A stretch of DNA of 64,000 nt from Maricaulis sp965228215 (GTDB taxonomy: Bacteria; Pseudomonadota; Alphaproteobacteria; Caulobacterales; Maricaulaceae), in the NCBI GenBank assembly GCA_965228215.1, contig OZ245800.1, positions 2,976,001 to 3,040,000 of the forward strand, read 5' to 3'. The notes below the pieces were generated by a model that was not told the origin of the DNA, did no database searches, and was given only the letters and a program-made list of their open reading frames with translations. This document shows positions 34,966-43,855 of the stretch, one piece after another; position 1 is the stretch's first letter, and each line of letters opens with the position of its first letter. Both the position numbers and the translations under genes were made by a program.

Positions 34966-35062
34966 GTGCCGGACTTGTTACGGCTGGGCCGGAAGGTCAA
35001 GGTACGAGGTGTCGCAGGGTCGCGCCGCGGTACCGCTTTTCGCGCGTGAATCGACCCCGGCC

Positions 35063-36526
35063 TCACGCCTTGCGACTGCCGAACCACAACACCAGCAGAG
35101 CCGGGATCCAGGGGAAGACCCGTTCAAACGGATCTCCGGGCAGGCGCGCCCATTCCGCCGCCAGCGCGCCCGGCGCGGGCAGCGCGGCCGGGTCGAGCTG
35201 GCCCATCGCGTTGAAGAAGACCGTGATGCCGAAGCCCAGGATCATCGCGGCCAGGATTGCCCATCCTCCGGGTTCCCGCCCGATGACACGCATGACGACA
35301 ATCGGTCCGAAAGCAGCACCCAGCGCCGACCAGGCAAAGAGAACGCGTGCGAAGATCGTGCTCTCCACGGTCAGGGTCAAGACAATGGCGAGACCGGCAA
35401 TAGCGCTCATGACAATGCGCGAGACCAGGACTTCCCGGCCGGCAAACCGGCGCGAGATGCCGGTATCATGCGCGGCGGCGGCGGAGGCCGACAGGAGAAT
35501 ACTGTCCACGGTCGACATGACGGCCGACAGCACGGCGGCAATCACGATCCCTGCAAGGACCGGCGGAAGCAGATCCCCGGCAAGCTGATAGAAAAGCGCT
35601 TCGCCGTTCGAGCCCCCGCCCACGAGCGCACGTCCGGCCAGGGCGAGGATGGTCATGCCGGTGAAAACGAGCACGGCCCAGACAATGGCAATGGTGAAAC
35701 CCCGGCGCCGGGCCGTGTCATCCTTCACGGCCATGAGGCGTGCCAGCAGATGCGGCTGGCCCATCGCCCCGATTCCCACGCCCCAGACACCCAGGACAAA
35801 CCCGACCAGGACAAAACCCGCCTGCCCGCCCGTGATGTCGAGATAGCCCTCGGGCGCTGTGGCCGCGAGGGTCGCGAACATGTCGGACGGCCCTCCGGCT
35901 GCGATCAGCGCTGCCAGCGGCAGGGTCAGCGCGACGACGGCCATCAGGAAACCCTGCAGCATGTCGGTGATCGAGACGGCCCAGAAGCCGCCGAGCAGGG
36001 CGTAGAAGAGCACGACGGCGGCGCCGGTCAGCACGGCCTCGGTCCGGCCCATGCCGAACTGGGTTTCGAAGGCGCCGGCCGCGGCCCCGAACTGGGCGGC
36101 GATGTAGAAGATGAAACAGAAGACGATCATCGCCGTGGCCGACCAGGCGATGGCGGCGCGCGACGGGCCGCTGGACCGGTCGGTGATGAAATCGGTCAGC
36201 GTGACATGGCCGCGCTCGCCGGTCTCGCGCTGCAATCTGGCTCCGAAGAACAGCCAGACGGCGACATAGCCGCCCCATATGCCCGGCACCATCCAGAGTG
36301 CCGACAGGCCGGTGGCATAGACAAAGCCGGAAAATCCAAGGAGCACCCAGGCCGAGGAGGTCGAGGCCGCATAGCTCAGCCCGGAGACCCAGGCACCCAC
36401 GCCCTGCCCCGCCAGGAAAAAGTCGGATTCCGTCCGGTTCAGGCGCGAGGCCCATACCCCGACGCCCACGAGGACCAGCTTGTAGGCGATCAGCGTCACC
36501 AGGATGATGATGGATTGCTGGCTCAT
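35063..36526 (-). CDS. Sodium:solute symporter, PutP-like (sodium/proline class)
   Basis: SSS-family transporter of 487 residues with about 13 membrane helices. The N-terminal part reads WASRLNRTESDFFLAGQGVG, then SYAASTSSAWVLLGFSG, with the Na+-site serines typical of PutP. It imports a small organic solute, possibly proline, with Na+. GGAGGGGAG lies before the ATG. It is monocistronic; there is no proline dehydrogenase gene nearby to confirm the substrate. Confidence 0.88.
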   Translation of the reverse strand: MSQQSIIILVTLIAYKLVLVGVGVWASRLNRTESDFFLAGQGVGAWVSGLSYAASTSSAWVLLGFSGFVYATGLSALWMVPGIWGGYVAVWLFFGARLQRETGERGHVTLTDFITDRSSGPSRAAIAWSATAMIVFCFIFYIAAQFGAAAGAFETQFGMGRTEAVLTGAAVVLFYALLGGFWAVSITDMLQGFLMAVVALTLPLAALIAAGGPSDMFATLAATAPEGYLDITGGQAGFVLVGFVLGVWGVGIGAMGQPHLLARLMAVKDDTARRRGFTIAIVWAVLVFTGMTILALAGRALVGGGSNGEALFYQLAGDLLPPVLAGIVIAAVLSAVMSTVDSILLSASAAAAHDTGISRRFAGREVLVSRIVMSAIAGLAIVLTLTVESTIFARVLFAWSALGAAFGPIVVMRVIGREPGGWAILAAMILGFGITVFFNAMGQLDPAALPAPGALAAEWARLPGDPFERVFPWIPALLVLWFGSRKA

Positions 36527-36743
36527 CCGGCTCCCCTCCGAACAGCATGCGACAGGGTCCCACCTCTAGGACGGTTCGCCGCCGCACACCACTCCCCTCG
36601 CCGCCGGCTTTCGTGCGGATCCCGGACACCCGTCTCCGAATTTTCCACTGACGTTAGCGCTCACGGTCGAATTGTGTGCCGGGTCGCAGCGCCAATCGCA
36701 GCTGTTTGACGGCGCAAGGGTTGCGTTCGGCGGCAAAAACGGG

Positions 36744-36773
36744 TTTCGCCTAGCACTGGGAAAGCGCTAGTTT
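36744..36773 (+). promoter_or_regulatory. Candidate promoter of the glutaryl-CoA dehydrogenase gene
   Basis: TTTCGCC, 15 bp, then GCTAGTTT, resembling the TTGACGS/GCTANAWC layout. The start would fall near 36780, 39 bases before the ATG, with AGGGAA as ribosome-binding site. Confidence 0.3.
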
Positions 36774-36818
36774 CGCCGCGCGCGGACTTCGCGTCGTTTA
36801 TCGTCAGGGAAACCCGTC

Positions 36819-38039
36819 ATGACCGTCATCACACCGCTCAAAGCCAAGGACGCCCCGGATCTCGGCAAGTTCGACTGGGAGGATGCCTTCCGTCTCGACG
36901 ACCAGCTGACCGAGGAGGAGCGCCTGGTGCGCGATGCGGCGCGCGGTTACGCGCAGGACAAGCTCCAGCCGCGTGTGATCGAAGCCTACGCGAAGGAAGA
37001 GACCGATCCGGCGATTTTCCGCGAGATGGGTGAGCTGGGCCTGCTAGGCTCGACCATTCCGGCCGAGTATGGCGGTGCGGAACTGGGTTATGTCGCCTAC
37101 GGCCTGGTGGCCCGCGAGATCGAACGCGTCGACAGCGGCTATCGCTCGATGATGTCGGTCCAGTCCTCGCTGGTGATGTATCCGATCTATGCCTACGGCA
37201 CCGAGGAACAGCGCCGCAAATACCTGCCCAAACTGGCCTCGGGTGAGTGGATCGGCTGTTTCGGCCTGACCGAGCCGGACGCCGGTTCCGACCCGGCCGG
37301 CATGAAGACCCGCGCCGAGAAAACCGCCACCGGTTACAAGCTGACCGGTTCGAAAATGTGGATCTCCAACTCTCCGATCGCGGATGTCTTCGTGGTCTGG
37401 GCCAAGTCGGATGCCCATGACGGCAAGATCAAGGGTTTCGTGCTCGACAAGGGCGCCAAGGGTCTCTCGGCGCCCAAGATCGGCGGCAAGATGTCTCTGC
37501 GCGCCTCGATCACCGGCGAGATCGTCATGGATGGCGTGGAAGTGGGCGAGGACGCCCTTCTGCCGAACGTTGCCGGCCTCAAGGGTCCGTTCGGCTGTCT
37601 CAACCGCGCCCGCTATGGCATTTCCTGGGGTGTGATGGGCGCGGCGGAGTTCTGCTGGCATGCCGCGCGCCAATACGGTCTCGACCGCAAGCAGTTCAAC
37701 AAACCGCTCGCCCAGATGCAGCTCTTCCAAAAGAAGCTCGCCGACATGCAGACCGAGATCACGCTGGGCCTGCAGGGCTCGCTGCGCGTGGGTCGTCTGA
37801 TGGACGAGGCCGCCGCGGCACCGGAAATGATCTCGCTGATGAAGCGGAACAATTGCGGCAAGGCGCTCGACATCGCCCGCATGTCCCGCGACATGCACGG
37901 CGGCAATGGTATTTCCGAGGAATTCCAGGTCATCCGCCACATGGTCAATCTGGAAACCGTCAACACCTATGAAGGCGCCCACGACGTGCACGCCCTCATC
38001 TTGGGTCGCGCCCAGACCGGGCTGCAGGCGTTTTTCTAG
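36819..38039 (+). CDS. gcdH: Glutaryl-CoA dehydrogenase
   Basis: Flavin acyl-CoA dehydrogenase of 406 residues that oxidatively decarboxylates glutaryl-CoA to crotonyl-CoA in lysine and tryptophan breakdown. The N-terminus FDWEDAFRLDDQLTEEE and the C-terminus NTYEGAHDVHALILGRAQTG are close to known GcdH; E385 in YEGAHD is the catalytic base. MKTRAEKT and SLRASITGEI segments agree. It is monocistronic and ends at a strong terminator. Unlike the dehydrogenases at 22632-27067 it belongs to a known specific family. Confidence 0.93.
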   Translation: MTVITPLKAKDAPDLGKFDWEDAFRLDDQLTEEERLVRDAARGYAQDKLQPRVIEAYAKEETDPAIFREMGELGLLGSTIPAEYGGAELGYVAYGLVAREIERVDSGYRSMMSVQSSLVMYPIYAYGTEEQRRKYLPKLASGEWIGCFGLTEPDAGSDPAGMKTRAEKTATGYKLTGSKMWISNSPIADVFVVWAKSDAHDGKIKGFVLDKGAKGLSAPKIGGKMSLRASITGEIVMDGVEVGEDALLPNVAGLKGPFGCLNRARYGISWGVMGAAEFCWHAARQYGLDRKQFNKPLAQMQLFQKKLADMQTEITLGLQGSLRVGRLMDEAAAAPEMISLMKRNNCGKALDIARMSRDMHGGNGISEEFQVIRHMVNLETVNTYEGAHDVHALILGRAQTGLQAFF

Positions 38040-38077
38040 AGGCTCCATCCGGAGCACGGAAAAACCAGGCATTCCAG

Positions 38078-38105
38078 ACCGCCGCGCTGCACTCAGCGCG
38101 GCGGT
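38078..38105 (+). terminator. Intrinsic terminator after gcdH
   Basis: ACCGCCGCGCTG and CAGCGCGGCGGT form a perfect 12-bp stem with a 4-base loop; the T-run is only TTT. It lies 38 bp past the gcdH stop. Confidence 0.75.
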
Positions 38106-38130
38106 TTGCACATCCAGCCGCACCTCGTGC

Positions 38131-38156
38131 TTGAAGAGCGCGCGCGAGCCGATTAA
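38131..38156 (+). promoter_or_regulatory. Promoter of the tRNA-Ser gene
   Basis: TTGAAGA, 11 bp, then GATTAAAC: correct spacing for the Caulobacter-type promoter, ending 10 bp before the tRNA 5' end. Confidence 0.5.
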
Positions 38157-38166
38157 ACCCGCAGGT

Positions 38167-38257
38167 GGAGAGGTGGCCGAGTGGTCGAAGGCGCTCCCCT
38201 GCTAAGGGAGTAGGCGGTGTCCCCGTCTCGTGGGTTCGAATCCCATCCTCTCCGCCA
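38167..38257 (+). tRNA. tRNA-Ser (anticodon GCT)
   Basis: A complete 91-base class II tRNA including an encoded CCA (38255-38257). The acceptor stem GGAGAGG pairs with CCTCTCC at 38247-38253. The anticodon stem CTCCC/GGGAG surrounds the loop CTGCTAA, giving anticodon GCT at 38201-38203, which reads AGC/AGU serine codons. A long variable arm and the T-loop TTCGAAT are present. No integrase or duplicated 3' end is nearby, so it does not look like an occupied attachment site. Confidence 0.97.
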
Positions 38258-38304
38258 CTATCCCCTTTCCGCTTAGCTATCCGCGTCGATCAACGGCCCC
38301 GCCC

Positions 38305-39003
38305 TCAGTCTCCTTCGCCAGACTCGTCGGCCAGGGCGAGGATTTCGCGGGCGCTGACCAGGCTGTCGCTGATCGCGTATCTCAGTGCGCCCTGGTAGAT
38401 GACGAGTGCCTCCAGGTCTGATTCAGCCAGCGGAACCAGTTCCGGGTCGAAGGACAAGGCCCGGCGGGGATCGTTCAGGGATGTGTATTCGACAGCGTCG
38501 AACAGGGCTGTCGAACCCGTCAGGTGGCTTGCCGCCTCCGGCCAGAGATATTCATTGCGCTCGATCGTCTGGTTGAAGCGCGACAAGGCCGTGCGCAATT
38601 CCGTCGGCAGGAGGGAGAGCTCTCCCGACGCGACCATCTCGGCAAAGACGGCGGACCGGGTCGGCGGCCGGCCGACATGGCGGACCAGGCCCAGCCATTC
38701 GGTCATCGTCTCCGGGTCCGTTGTCGCCACCGTGTCCTCGCGGATGGCCCGGATGACATTTTCGGTGGCGGCCTCATAGGCGGTCGCGATCTCTTCGGAG
38801 CGGATCAGGGTCGTTTCGAGGGTTCGAAATTCCTCTGTGATCCGCCCCATCAGCTCGGCGGCACGCACGTCTGCGTCGCGGTTTTCATTCCAGGCATTGA
38901 CCTGGAAACCGATCACCACACCGGCGATCACGATCACGAATTCGACCGCGGCCGCGAACCAGTCCTGCTCGCGGATGGCTCTGGATAAGTTCTGCAGGAT
39001 CAT
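38305..39003 (-). CDS. DUF6090-like membrane-anchored protein
   Basis: A 232-residue protein of unknown function. It begins MILQNLSRAIREQDW, then a single membrane helix (about 16-38, AAAVEFVIVIAGVVIGFQV) directly followed by NAWNENR, a layout I associate with the DUF6090 group. The rest is a helical soluble domain. The ATG at 39003 is preferred because it puts the membrane helix at the usual place; an upstream start would add 11 basic residues. It converges with the tRNA gene and is divergent from the SSS transporter gene. Confidence 0.7.
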   Translation of the reverse strand: MILQNLSRAIREQDWFAAAVEFVIVIAGVVIGFQVNAWNENRDADVRAAELMGRITEEFRTLETTLIRSEEIATAYEAATENVIRAIREDTVATTDPETMTEWLGLVRHVGRPPTRSAVFAEMVASGELSLLPTELRTALSRFNQTIERNEYLWPEAASHLTGSTALFDAVEYTSLNDPRRALSFDPELVPLAESDLEALVIYQGALRYAISDSLVSAREILALADESGEGD

Positions 39004-39164
39004 GTCTCGCCCCCGATGCCTGGTCGCAGCATTCAAGACAAGCTTCTGACTGGCAACCGAAATCTGGAAAGCGAGGGATTCGTCCGATTTCGCCGTCGCC
39101 GCGTCACCCTTTCAAAAACCTGCCGGTCTGTGCTTAAGCTCGTTTCAGCTGCGGGGAGCGCTTT

Positions 39165-40871
39165 TTGTCCATATCCGAAATCATACTGGCGCTGGTGAGC
39201 TGTGCCGGGGTCATGGCGTTGATTGCCTGGTGGTCCTTTCGCCAAGCGCGCGAGGAAATTGGATCGAAGGACGGGTATTTCCTGGCCGGACGCCATCTGG
39301 GCGGTCTGTTCATCGCCGGCTCGCTCCTGCTGACTAATCTTTCGGCAGAACAACTCATCGGTCTCAATGGCTCGGCCTATGGCTTCGACATGTCCAGCAT
39401 GGCCTGGGAAGTCACGGCCGCGGTGGCGACGGTGGCGATGGCGCTGATCTTTCTGCCGCGTTATCTCAAGAGCGCCTTCACCACCCTGCCCGAATTCCTG
39501 GCCAGCCGGTTTGATGCGGACGTACGGCGGCTCTCCGTCCTGCTCTTCATGCTGGGTTATGGCCTGGTGACCATTCCCTCCATTCTCTATTCAGGCTCGA
39601 TCGCGGTCATCCGCCTGTTCGACATCCCCACCCTGTTCGGAATTTCCCAGTTCGAAGCCCTCGTCCTGACCGTACTGGTGATCGGTATTGTCGGCGCTGT
39701 GTATGCGGTCTTCGGCGGGCTCAAGGCGGTCGCGGTGTCGGATACACTCAACGGGATCGGCCTGTTGATCGTGGGCGCGCTGGTGCCGATTCTTGGCCTG
39801 GCCCTGCTGGGCGAAGGCAATGCGTGGGACGGGCTGGCACGCCTGGTGGCGGATCATCCGGAAAAGCTCAACGCCATCGGCGGGGCTGACTCACCCATCC
39901 CCTTCGGCACGATCTTCACCGGCATGATTTTCGCCAATCTCTTCTACTGGTGCGCCAATCAATACGTGATCCAGCGCACCCTGGCCGCACGCAGCCTGGC
40001 GGAGGGTCAGAAAGGCGTGCTGCTGTCGGGCTTTTTCAAGGTCCTGGTGCCGTTTTTCATGATGATACCGGGCGTCATCGCCTTTCATCTCTACGGTCCC
40101 GAACTGGCCTCGATCGACCAGGCCTATCCCGCGCTGATCCGCGATGTCTTCCCGGTCTGGATGATGGGTTTCTTCCTTGCCGTTCTGTTCGGCGCGGTCT
40201 TCTCGTCCTTCAACTCGCTGCTCAACAGCGCCGCGACCATGTTCACGCTGGATATCTACGCACCGAGCCGGAAATCCCCGCTCTCGGACCGCCAGGCCAT
40301 ACGCGTGGCGATGATCGCCAGCGTCGTCATCGCGCTGTTCTCCTTTTGCGTGGCACCGCTGCTGTGGTTCGCGCCGGAAGGCCTGTGGCAGATCATCCGG
40401 ATCTTCACCGGCTTCTACAACATCCCCATCGTGGTGATCGTGATCGTCGGCCTGTTCGCGCGGCACACGCCGGCCATCGCCGCCAAGATCGTCATCGTCT
40501 TCCACGTCATCGCCTACGGGCTGATCAAGTTCGCCCTGGCCGACGTGGTGACGCTGCACTTCCTGCACGTCTACGCCATCCTGTTCGTGATCGAGGTCGC
40601 AATCATGCTGATCGCCGGACGCATCGCCCCGCGCGCCGAGGCCTGGACCCTGGCCGACACACACCGGGTCGACATGACACCCTGGCGCCACGCCCGGCCG
40701 GTCGCCTTCACGCTCCTGTCGATGGTGGTGGCGCTCTACGTGCTCTTCTCGCCGCTCGGCCTCGCGGATGGTGAAACCGGCCTGGGCTTCTTCACGGCCA
40801 TGGCGGCGATTGTCGCGGCGAATATTGCGGCGTGGGCGCTGGCGGTGCGGGTCAAGAGGACAGTGTCGTGA
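39165..40871 (+). CDS. Sodium/solute symporter (SSS family, SglT-like)
   Basis: Na+-coupled solute transporter of 568 residues with about 14 membrane helices. GSLLLTNLSAEQLIGLNGSAY, AVFGGLKAVAVSDTLNGIG and FFLAVLFGAVFSSFNSLLNS are typical of the sugar/inositol branch of SSS. The start is a TTG at 39165: GGGGAG stands nine bases upstream, and the protein then begins at the family's usual position (MSISEIILALVS). No catabolic sugar gene is directly adjacent, so the substrate is open. Its stop overlaps the GTG of a small membrane protein gene. Confidence 0.9.
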   Translation: MSISEIILALVSCAGVMALIAWWSFRQAREEIGSKDGYFLAGRHLGGLFIAGSLLLTNLSAEQLIGLNGSAYGFDMSSMAWEVTAAVATVAMALIFLPRYLKSAFTTLPEFLASRFDADVRRLSVLLFMLGYGLVTIPSILYSGSIAVIRLFDIPTLFGISQFEALVLTVLVIGIVGAVYAVFGGLKAVAVSDTLNGIGLLIVGALVPILGLALLGEGNAWDGLARLVADHPEKLNAIGGADSPIPFGTIFTGMIFANLFYWCANQYVIQRTLAARSLAEGQKGVLLSGFFKVLVPFFMMIPGVIAFHLYGPELASIDQAYPALIRDVFPVWMMGFFLAVLFGAVFSSFNSLLNSAATMFTLDIYAPSRKSPLSDRQAIRVAMIASVVIALFSFCVAPLLWFAPEGLWQIIRIFTGFYNIPIVVIVIVGLFARHTPAIAAKIVIVFHVIAYGLIKFALADVVTLHFLHVYAILFVIEVAIMLIAGRIAPRAEAWTLADTHRVDMTPWRHARPVAFTLLSMVVALYVLFSPLGLADGETGLGFFTAMAAIVAANIAAWALAVRVKRTVS

Positions 40872-41101
40872 CCCTCGAATTTCTTCGCCAGTCTGTCGTC
40901 GCCTCGCTCAAGGTTGCAACGTTCATAACAGGTTTTGCGAGTATCATCATGATCGCCGCAGGTGTCTTCGCGTCTTTCCAGCCGACGCTCACCCTCTCTC
41001 CGGTGACGGCTGTGAAGCTCGCGGCCAGCTTTTTCATTTTTGTCGGCGTTGCGATGTTCTGCCTGATCGTCGGGTCCCAAATCCTGTTCGGCCGCAAATA
41101 G
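40868..41101 (+). CDS. Small two-helix membrane protein, overlapping the symporter gene
   Basis: A 77-residue protein, unrecognised. Two hydrophobic helices (about 16-36 and 48-70) are separated by a short polar turn. The GTG at 40868 overlaps the symporter stop TGA (GTGA), so it is translated by coupling. This suggests a small accessory protein of the symporter, but no homologue is known to me. The next gene encodes another small membrane protein. Confidence 0.6.
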   Translation: MTLEFLRQSVVASLKVATFITGFASIIMIAAGVFASFQPTLTLSPVTAVKLAASFFIFVGVAMFCLIVGSQILFGRK

Positions 41102-41119
41102 GTCGGAGCCTGCCCATCC

Positions 41120-41395
41120 ATGCTTCCCACTCTTGAAGTTGTTCTGGCGTTATTGTTCGTGTCCGCGAGTTTCGTTCTCGGAATGTTGCTGGGTCCCAAC
41201 CTCAAGATCGCCATCGTCTCCGACGCTCACCGGAGAATGTCTGTGTTGTGGGCAATTTCCCTCATCCTTGCGGAGGTCGCGATTCTCGTCGCGACAGCGT
41301 GGACGGTGCCCACGATGATGGAGGGGAATTTCTACGGTTTCAGCGCGATGATTTTCGTCATGTCGACGATTGCGAACTTCCGACTACGACCGTGA
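41120..41395 (+). CDS. Small three-helix membrane protein
   Basis: A 91-residue protein, unrecognised, with three hydrophobic helices (about 3-24, 41-62 and 70-86). CGGAGCC lies 16-10 bases before the ATG, a somewhat distant ribosome-binding site. It starts 18 bp after the preceding small membrane protein gene and converges with the P450 gene (13 bp between stops). The cluster symporter, two-helix protein, three-helix protein is probably one transcript. Confidence 0.55.
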   Translation: MLPTLEVVLALLFVSASFVLGMLLGPNLKIAIVSDAHRRMSVLWAISLILAEVAILVATAWTVPTMMEGNFYGFSAMIFVMSTIANFRLRP

Positions 41396-41408
41396 ATGGG
41401 CGCCTCGC

Positions 41409-42734
41409 CTACCCGCGCAGATCCACCTCGAGGCTCGACACGCCATGCACCAGCGTGTTGGGCGCGATGGTCTGTTTGCCGGTCCAGCGGATGTTCGGGA
41501 AGCGTTCGAGGATTTTCCGGAAGGCGATCTCGAGCTGCATGAGCGCGATCTTCTGGCCGAGGCATTTGTGGGGGCCGTGGCCGAAGGCGATGTGCTTGTC
41601 GAAATTCTCGCGGTCGAGATCGAATTGATCCGGATTGGCGAAGACAGACGGATCGCGATTGGCGGCCGGATACCAGAGGATCACTTTCTCGTCTTTCGCG
41701 ATGCGCTGACCGTTCAGCTCGGTATCCTCCACCGCCGTGCGGCGCATGTGCTGAACCGGCGAGATCAGGCGGATCGCCTCGTGCGACATGCGGGTAATCA
41801 GGTCCGGGTCCTCCAGCACGCGGGCCCGCATTTCCGGAAACTCGGTCATCAGCCGGATCGTGCCGGAAAGCGAGTTTCGCGTGGTGTCATTGCCGGCGAA
41901 AATGATCAGCAGCCAGGACCCGTCGAGATATTCCTGCGGCAGCGGTTTTCCGGCCATTTGCGTATTGGCGATCGCGGTCATCAAGTCCTTGCGAGGCCGG
42001 GCCCGGCGATCGGCCATGACGCGCTCGCCGTAATCGAACATCTCGTTGACATAGTGGAAGAATTTCAGCGGGAACCAGGGTCGGCGCGTCAGCAATGGCC
42101 AGGGACTCACGAAATACTGGTTGGCCAGTTCGAGATAATGCATCCACTTGATGATTTTCGGCCGGTCCTCCTCGTCCACACCCAGCATTTCGCACAGAGT
42201 GAAGAGCGGCAATTCCTGCGAGAAGACCTTGGCGAAATCGACGACCGGGCCCTGGCGTTCCAGCTCATCGAGCAGGGCATCGACCTTCGCCTCCACGCGG
42301 CCCGAAAGCTCGGCGACAAAACGCGGGATGAAGAAGTCCTTCTGCTGGATCCGCATGTCCATATGGTGCGGCTGATCCAGATTGATGATCGAGTTGAAGG
42401 CGGCGGGAACCAGTTTCTTGGGCTTCCATTCCTTCCTCGGCATCACGAACATGTTGATACTGCCGCGCTCGGACGAGAAGACCTCCGAGTTAAGCTCGAC
42501 TTCCTTGATGTCCTCATACCGGGTGACCGACCAGAAGCCGGCCCGTTTGGCATCGGCGCGCGACCACATCACCGGTGCCTCTTCGCGCATGCGACGGAAG
42601 AAGTCATGCGGCTGGCCCTGTGTCCAAGCATTGGGATCCCAGAGCTCGAAACCCTCGAGGCGCGGATAGACCGCTTCATGGACCGGATCGATCTGGGATC
42701 GGTCCTCCAGGATCACATCACTGACCAGTTGCAT
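41409..42734 (-). CDS. Cytochrome P450 monooxygenase
   Basis: Soluble bacterial P450 of 441 residues. The oxygen-activating I helix has A280-G-N-D-T284 (FAGNDTTRNS), the ExxR is E319-A-I-R322, and the heme loop FGHGPHKCLG has the thiolate C391. The NDTTRNSLSG segment recalls CYP153-type and terpene P450s, but the whole sequence does not clearly belong to one of them. It hydroxylates a hydrophobic substrate with electrons from a ferredoxin not encoded here. The ATG at 42734 is chosen (GGAG upstream); an upstream GTG lies inside the operator palindrome. Confidence 0.93.
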   Translation of the reverse strand: MQLVSDVILEDRSQIDPVHEAVYPRLEGFELWDPNAWTQGQPHDFFRRMREEAPVMWSRADAKRAGFWSVTRYEDIKEVELNSEVFSSERGSINMFVMPRKEWKPKKLVPAAFNSIINLDQPHHMDMRIQQKDFFIPRFVAELSGRVEAKVDALLDELERQGPVVDFAKVFSQELPLFTLCEMLGVDEEDRPKIIKWMHYLELANQYFVSPWPLLTRRPWFPLKFFHYVNEMFDYGERVMADRRARPRKDLMTAIANTQMAGKPLPQEYLDGSWLLIIFAGNDTTRNSLSGTIRLMTEFPEMRARVLEDPDLITRMSHEAIRLISPVQHMRRTAVEDTELNGQRIAKDEKVILWYPAANRDPSVFANPDQFDLDRENFDKHIAFGHGPHKCLGQKIALMQLEIAFRKILERFPNIRWTGKQTIAPNTLVHGVSSLEVDLRG

Positions 42735-42756
42735 GGGATGACGGCTCCGCGAAAAA

Positions 42757-42769
42757 TGAACATTGTTCA
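42757..42769. promoter_or_regulatory. Operator-like palindrome TGAAC-N3-GTTCA, copy 3
   Basis: TGAACATTGTTCA has the same arms as the sites at 984-996 and 11578-11590 and lies 23-35 bp upstream of the P450 ATG, the same distance as copy 1 from its gene. Confidence 0.6.
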
Positions 42770-42862
42770 CTTATCGAAACTGGGGGCAGTCGCGCGTCTT
42801 GGCAAGGCTTTCCGCGCGCAACGCTCCGGTTTCGATGTCTGCAAGGCCCGATCCGGCCCGGA

Positions 42863-43708
42863 TCAGGACTTCATGAAGGCCTCGAACGCGTCCTTGTGCT
42901 CAGGATGCCAGCGCGACAGGGCCGGCCTGTTCTCGATGATGTCGTCCGCGCTCCAGCGCATGCGCTTCTCATCGACCTCGCGCGGCGATTCATTGTCCGG
43001 GCAGATGATGTAGAAATCCCCGCGATCGAGGCAGGGGAGCATGAAATCGATGGTCTCCTCGGCCGTCCAGGCAAAGGGCGGTTTCTGAGGAATGTGTTTC
43101 GAGATCAGCGGGGTGTAAACGAAACCCGGCACCAGGAGATGCGCACTCAACGAACAACCCTCCAGATGGGTGAAGGCGTGAGCGAGGCTCTCGGTATAGG
43201 CCAGCACGCCAACCTTGGAGAGATTGTAGGCGTAATTGCCCGGCGGGCGCGTGATGCCTTGTTTGGACCCGGTATTGATGACAACGCCCGCCTCGCCCGT
43301 CTCGAGCATGCGCGGAATGAAGGCCTGGCTGCCATTGATCACGCCCCAGAGATTGATCTCCAGCGTCTGCACCAGGGCTTCGCGGTTCTCCCAGGGCTGA
43401 CCGACGGGAAATCCGGTGCCTGCGTTGTTCATCAGGCAATGCACACCGCCGAAATGCTTGAAGGCCGTGTCGGCAGCTTTCTCGACGGCGTCGAAATCCG
43501 TCACGTCGCACTCGATCGCCACCACGTCCGCATCATCGCTCATCAGCGCGTTCAGATCAGATTTTGCGGCGTCGATGGCGGCACTGTCCCGATCAATCAT
43601 GACGATATTCATGCCGGCCTGCGCATAACGCCGCCCGGCTTCCAGTCCGAGCCCGCTGGCCCCTCCGGTGATCACTGCCGTCTTGCCCGGCGCCCTCCAA
43701 GAACTCAT
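42863..43708 (-). CDS. Short-chain dehydrogenase/reductase
   Basis: SDR of 281 residues. TGGASGLG (14-21), the acidic D39 in MIDRDSA (NAD use), NNAG (94-97), NTGSKQG with the catalytic serine, and Y161-x3-K165 (YNLSK) are present. A C-terminal extension of about 40 residues is rich in charged and Trp residues. GGGAGGG precedes the ATG at 43708. It lies 128 bp upstream of the P450 gene in the same direction and may oxidise the alcohol that the P450 makes; the operator between them suggests they can be transcribed separately. Confidence 0.88.
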   Translation of the reverse strand: MSSWRAPGKTAVITGGASGLGLEAGRRYAQAGMNIVMIDRDSAAIDAAKSDLNALMSDDADVVAIECDVTDFDAVEKAADTAFKHFGGVHCLMNNAGTGFPVGQPWENREALVQTLEINLWGVINGSQAFIPRMLETGEAGVVINTGSKQGITRPPGNYAYNLSKVGVLAYTESLAHAFTHLEGCSLSAHLLVPGFVYTPLISKHIPQKPPFAWTAEETIDFMLPCLDRGDFYIICPDNESPREVDEKRMRWSADDIIENRPALSRWHPEHKDAFEAFMKS

Positions 43709-43855
43709 TCGACCCTCCCGTTTGTTTTCTTTCGCCACGCTACAAGTGGTCGCCAGCGACGGCGAGTCCTGAGGCGCAAGGTCGCGGGCCGTTTCGTCGC
43801 ATCGTCTTGGCCGGAGTGCGGTCCTAGCCTGAAGGGACAGGCACAGGAGACAGCC

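Noticed and set aside
34862..36709. Long plus-strand open frame (615 codons) opposite the PutP-like symporter
   Set aside because: Antisense shadow of a clear membrane transporter; the predicted protein is mostly charged residues and resembles no family.
38167..38257. tRNA-Ser as attachment site of an integrated element
   Set aside because: No integrase gene, no repeat of the tRNA 3' end and no change in gene style follow it.
42734..42770. Upstream GTG start for the P450 gene
   Set aside because: It lies within the TGAAC palindrome and lacks a ribosome-binding site; the ATG at 42734 has GGAG and gives the normal P450 length.
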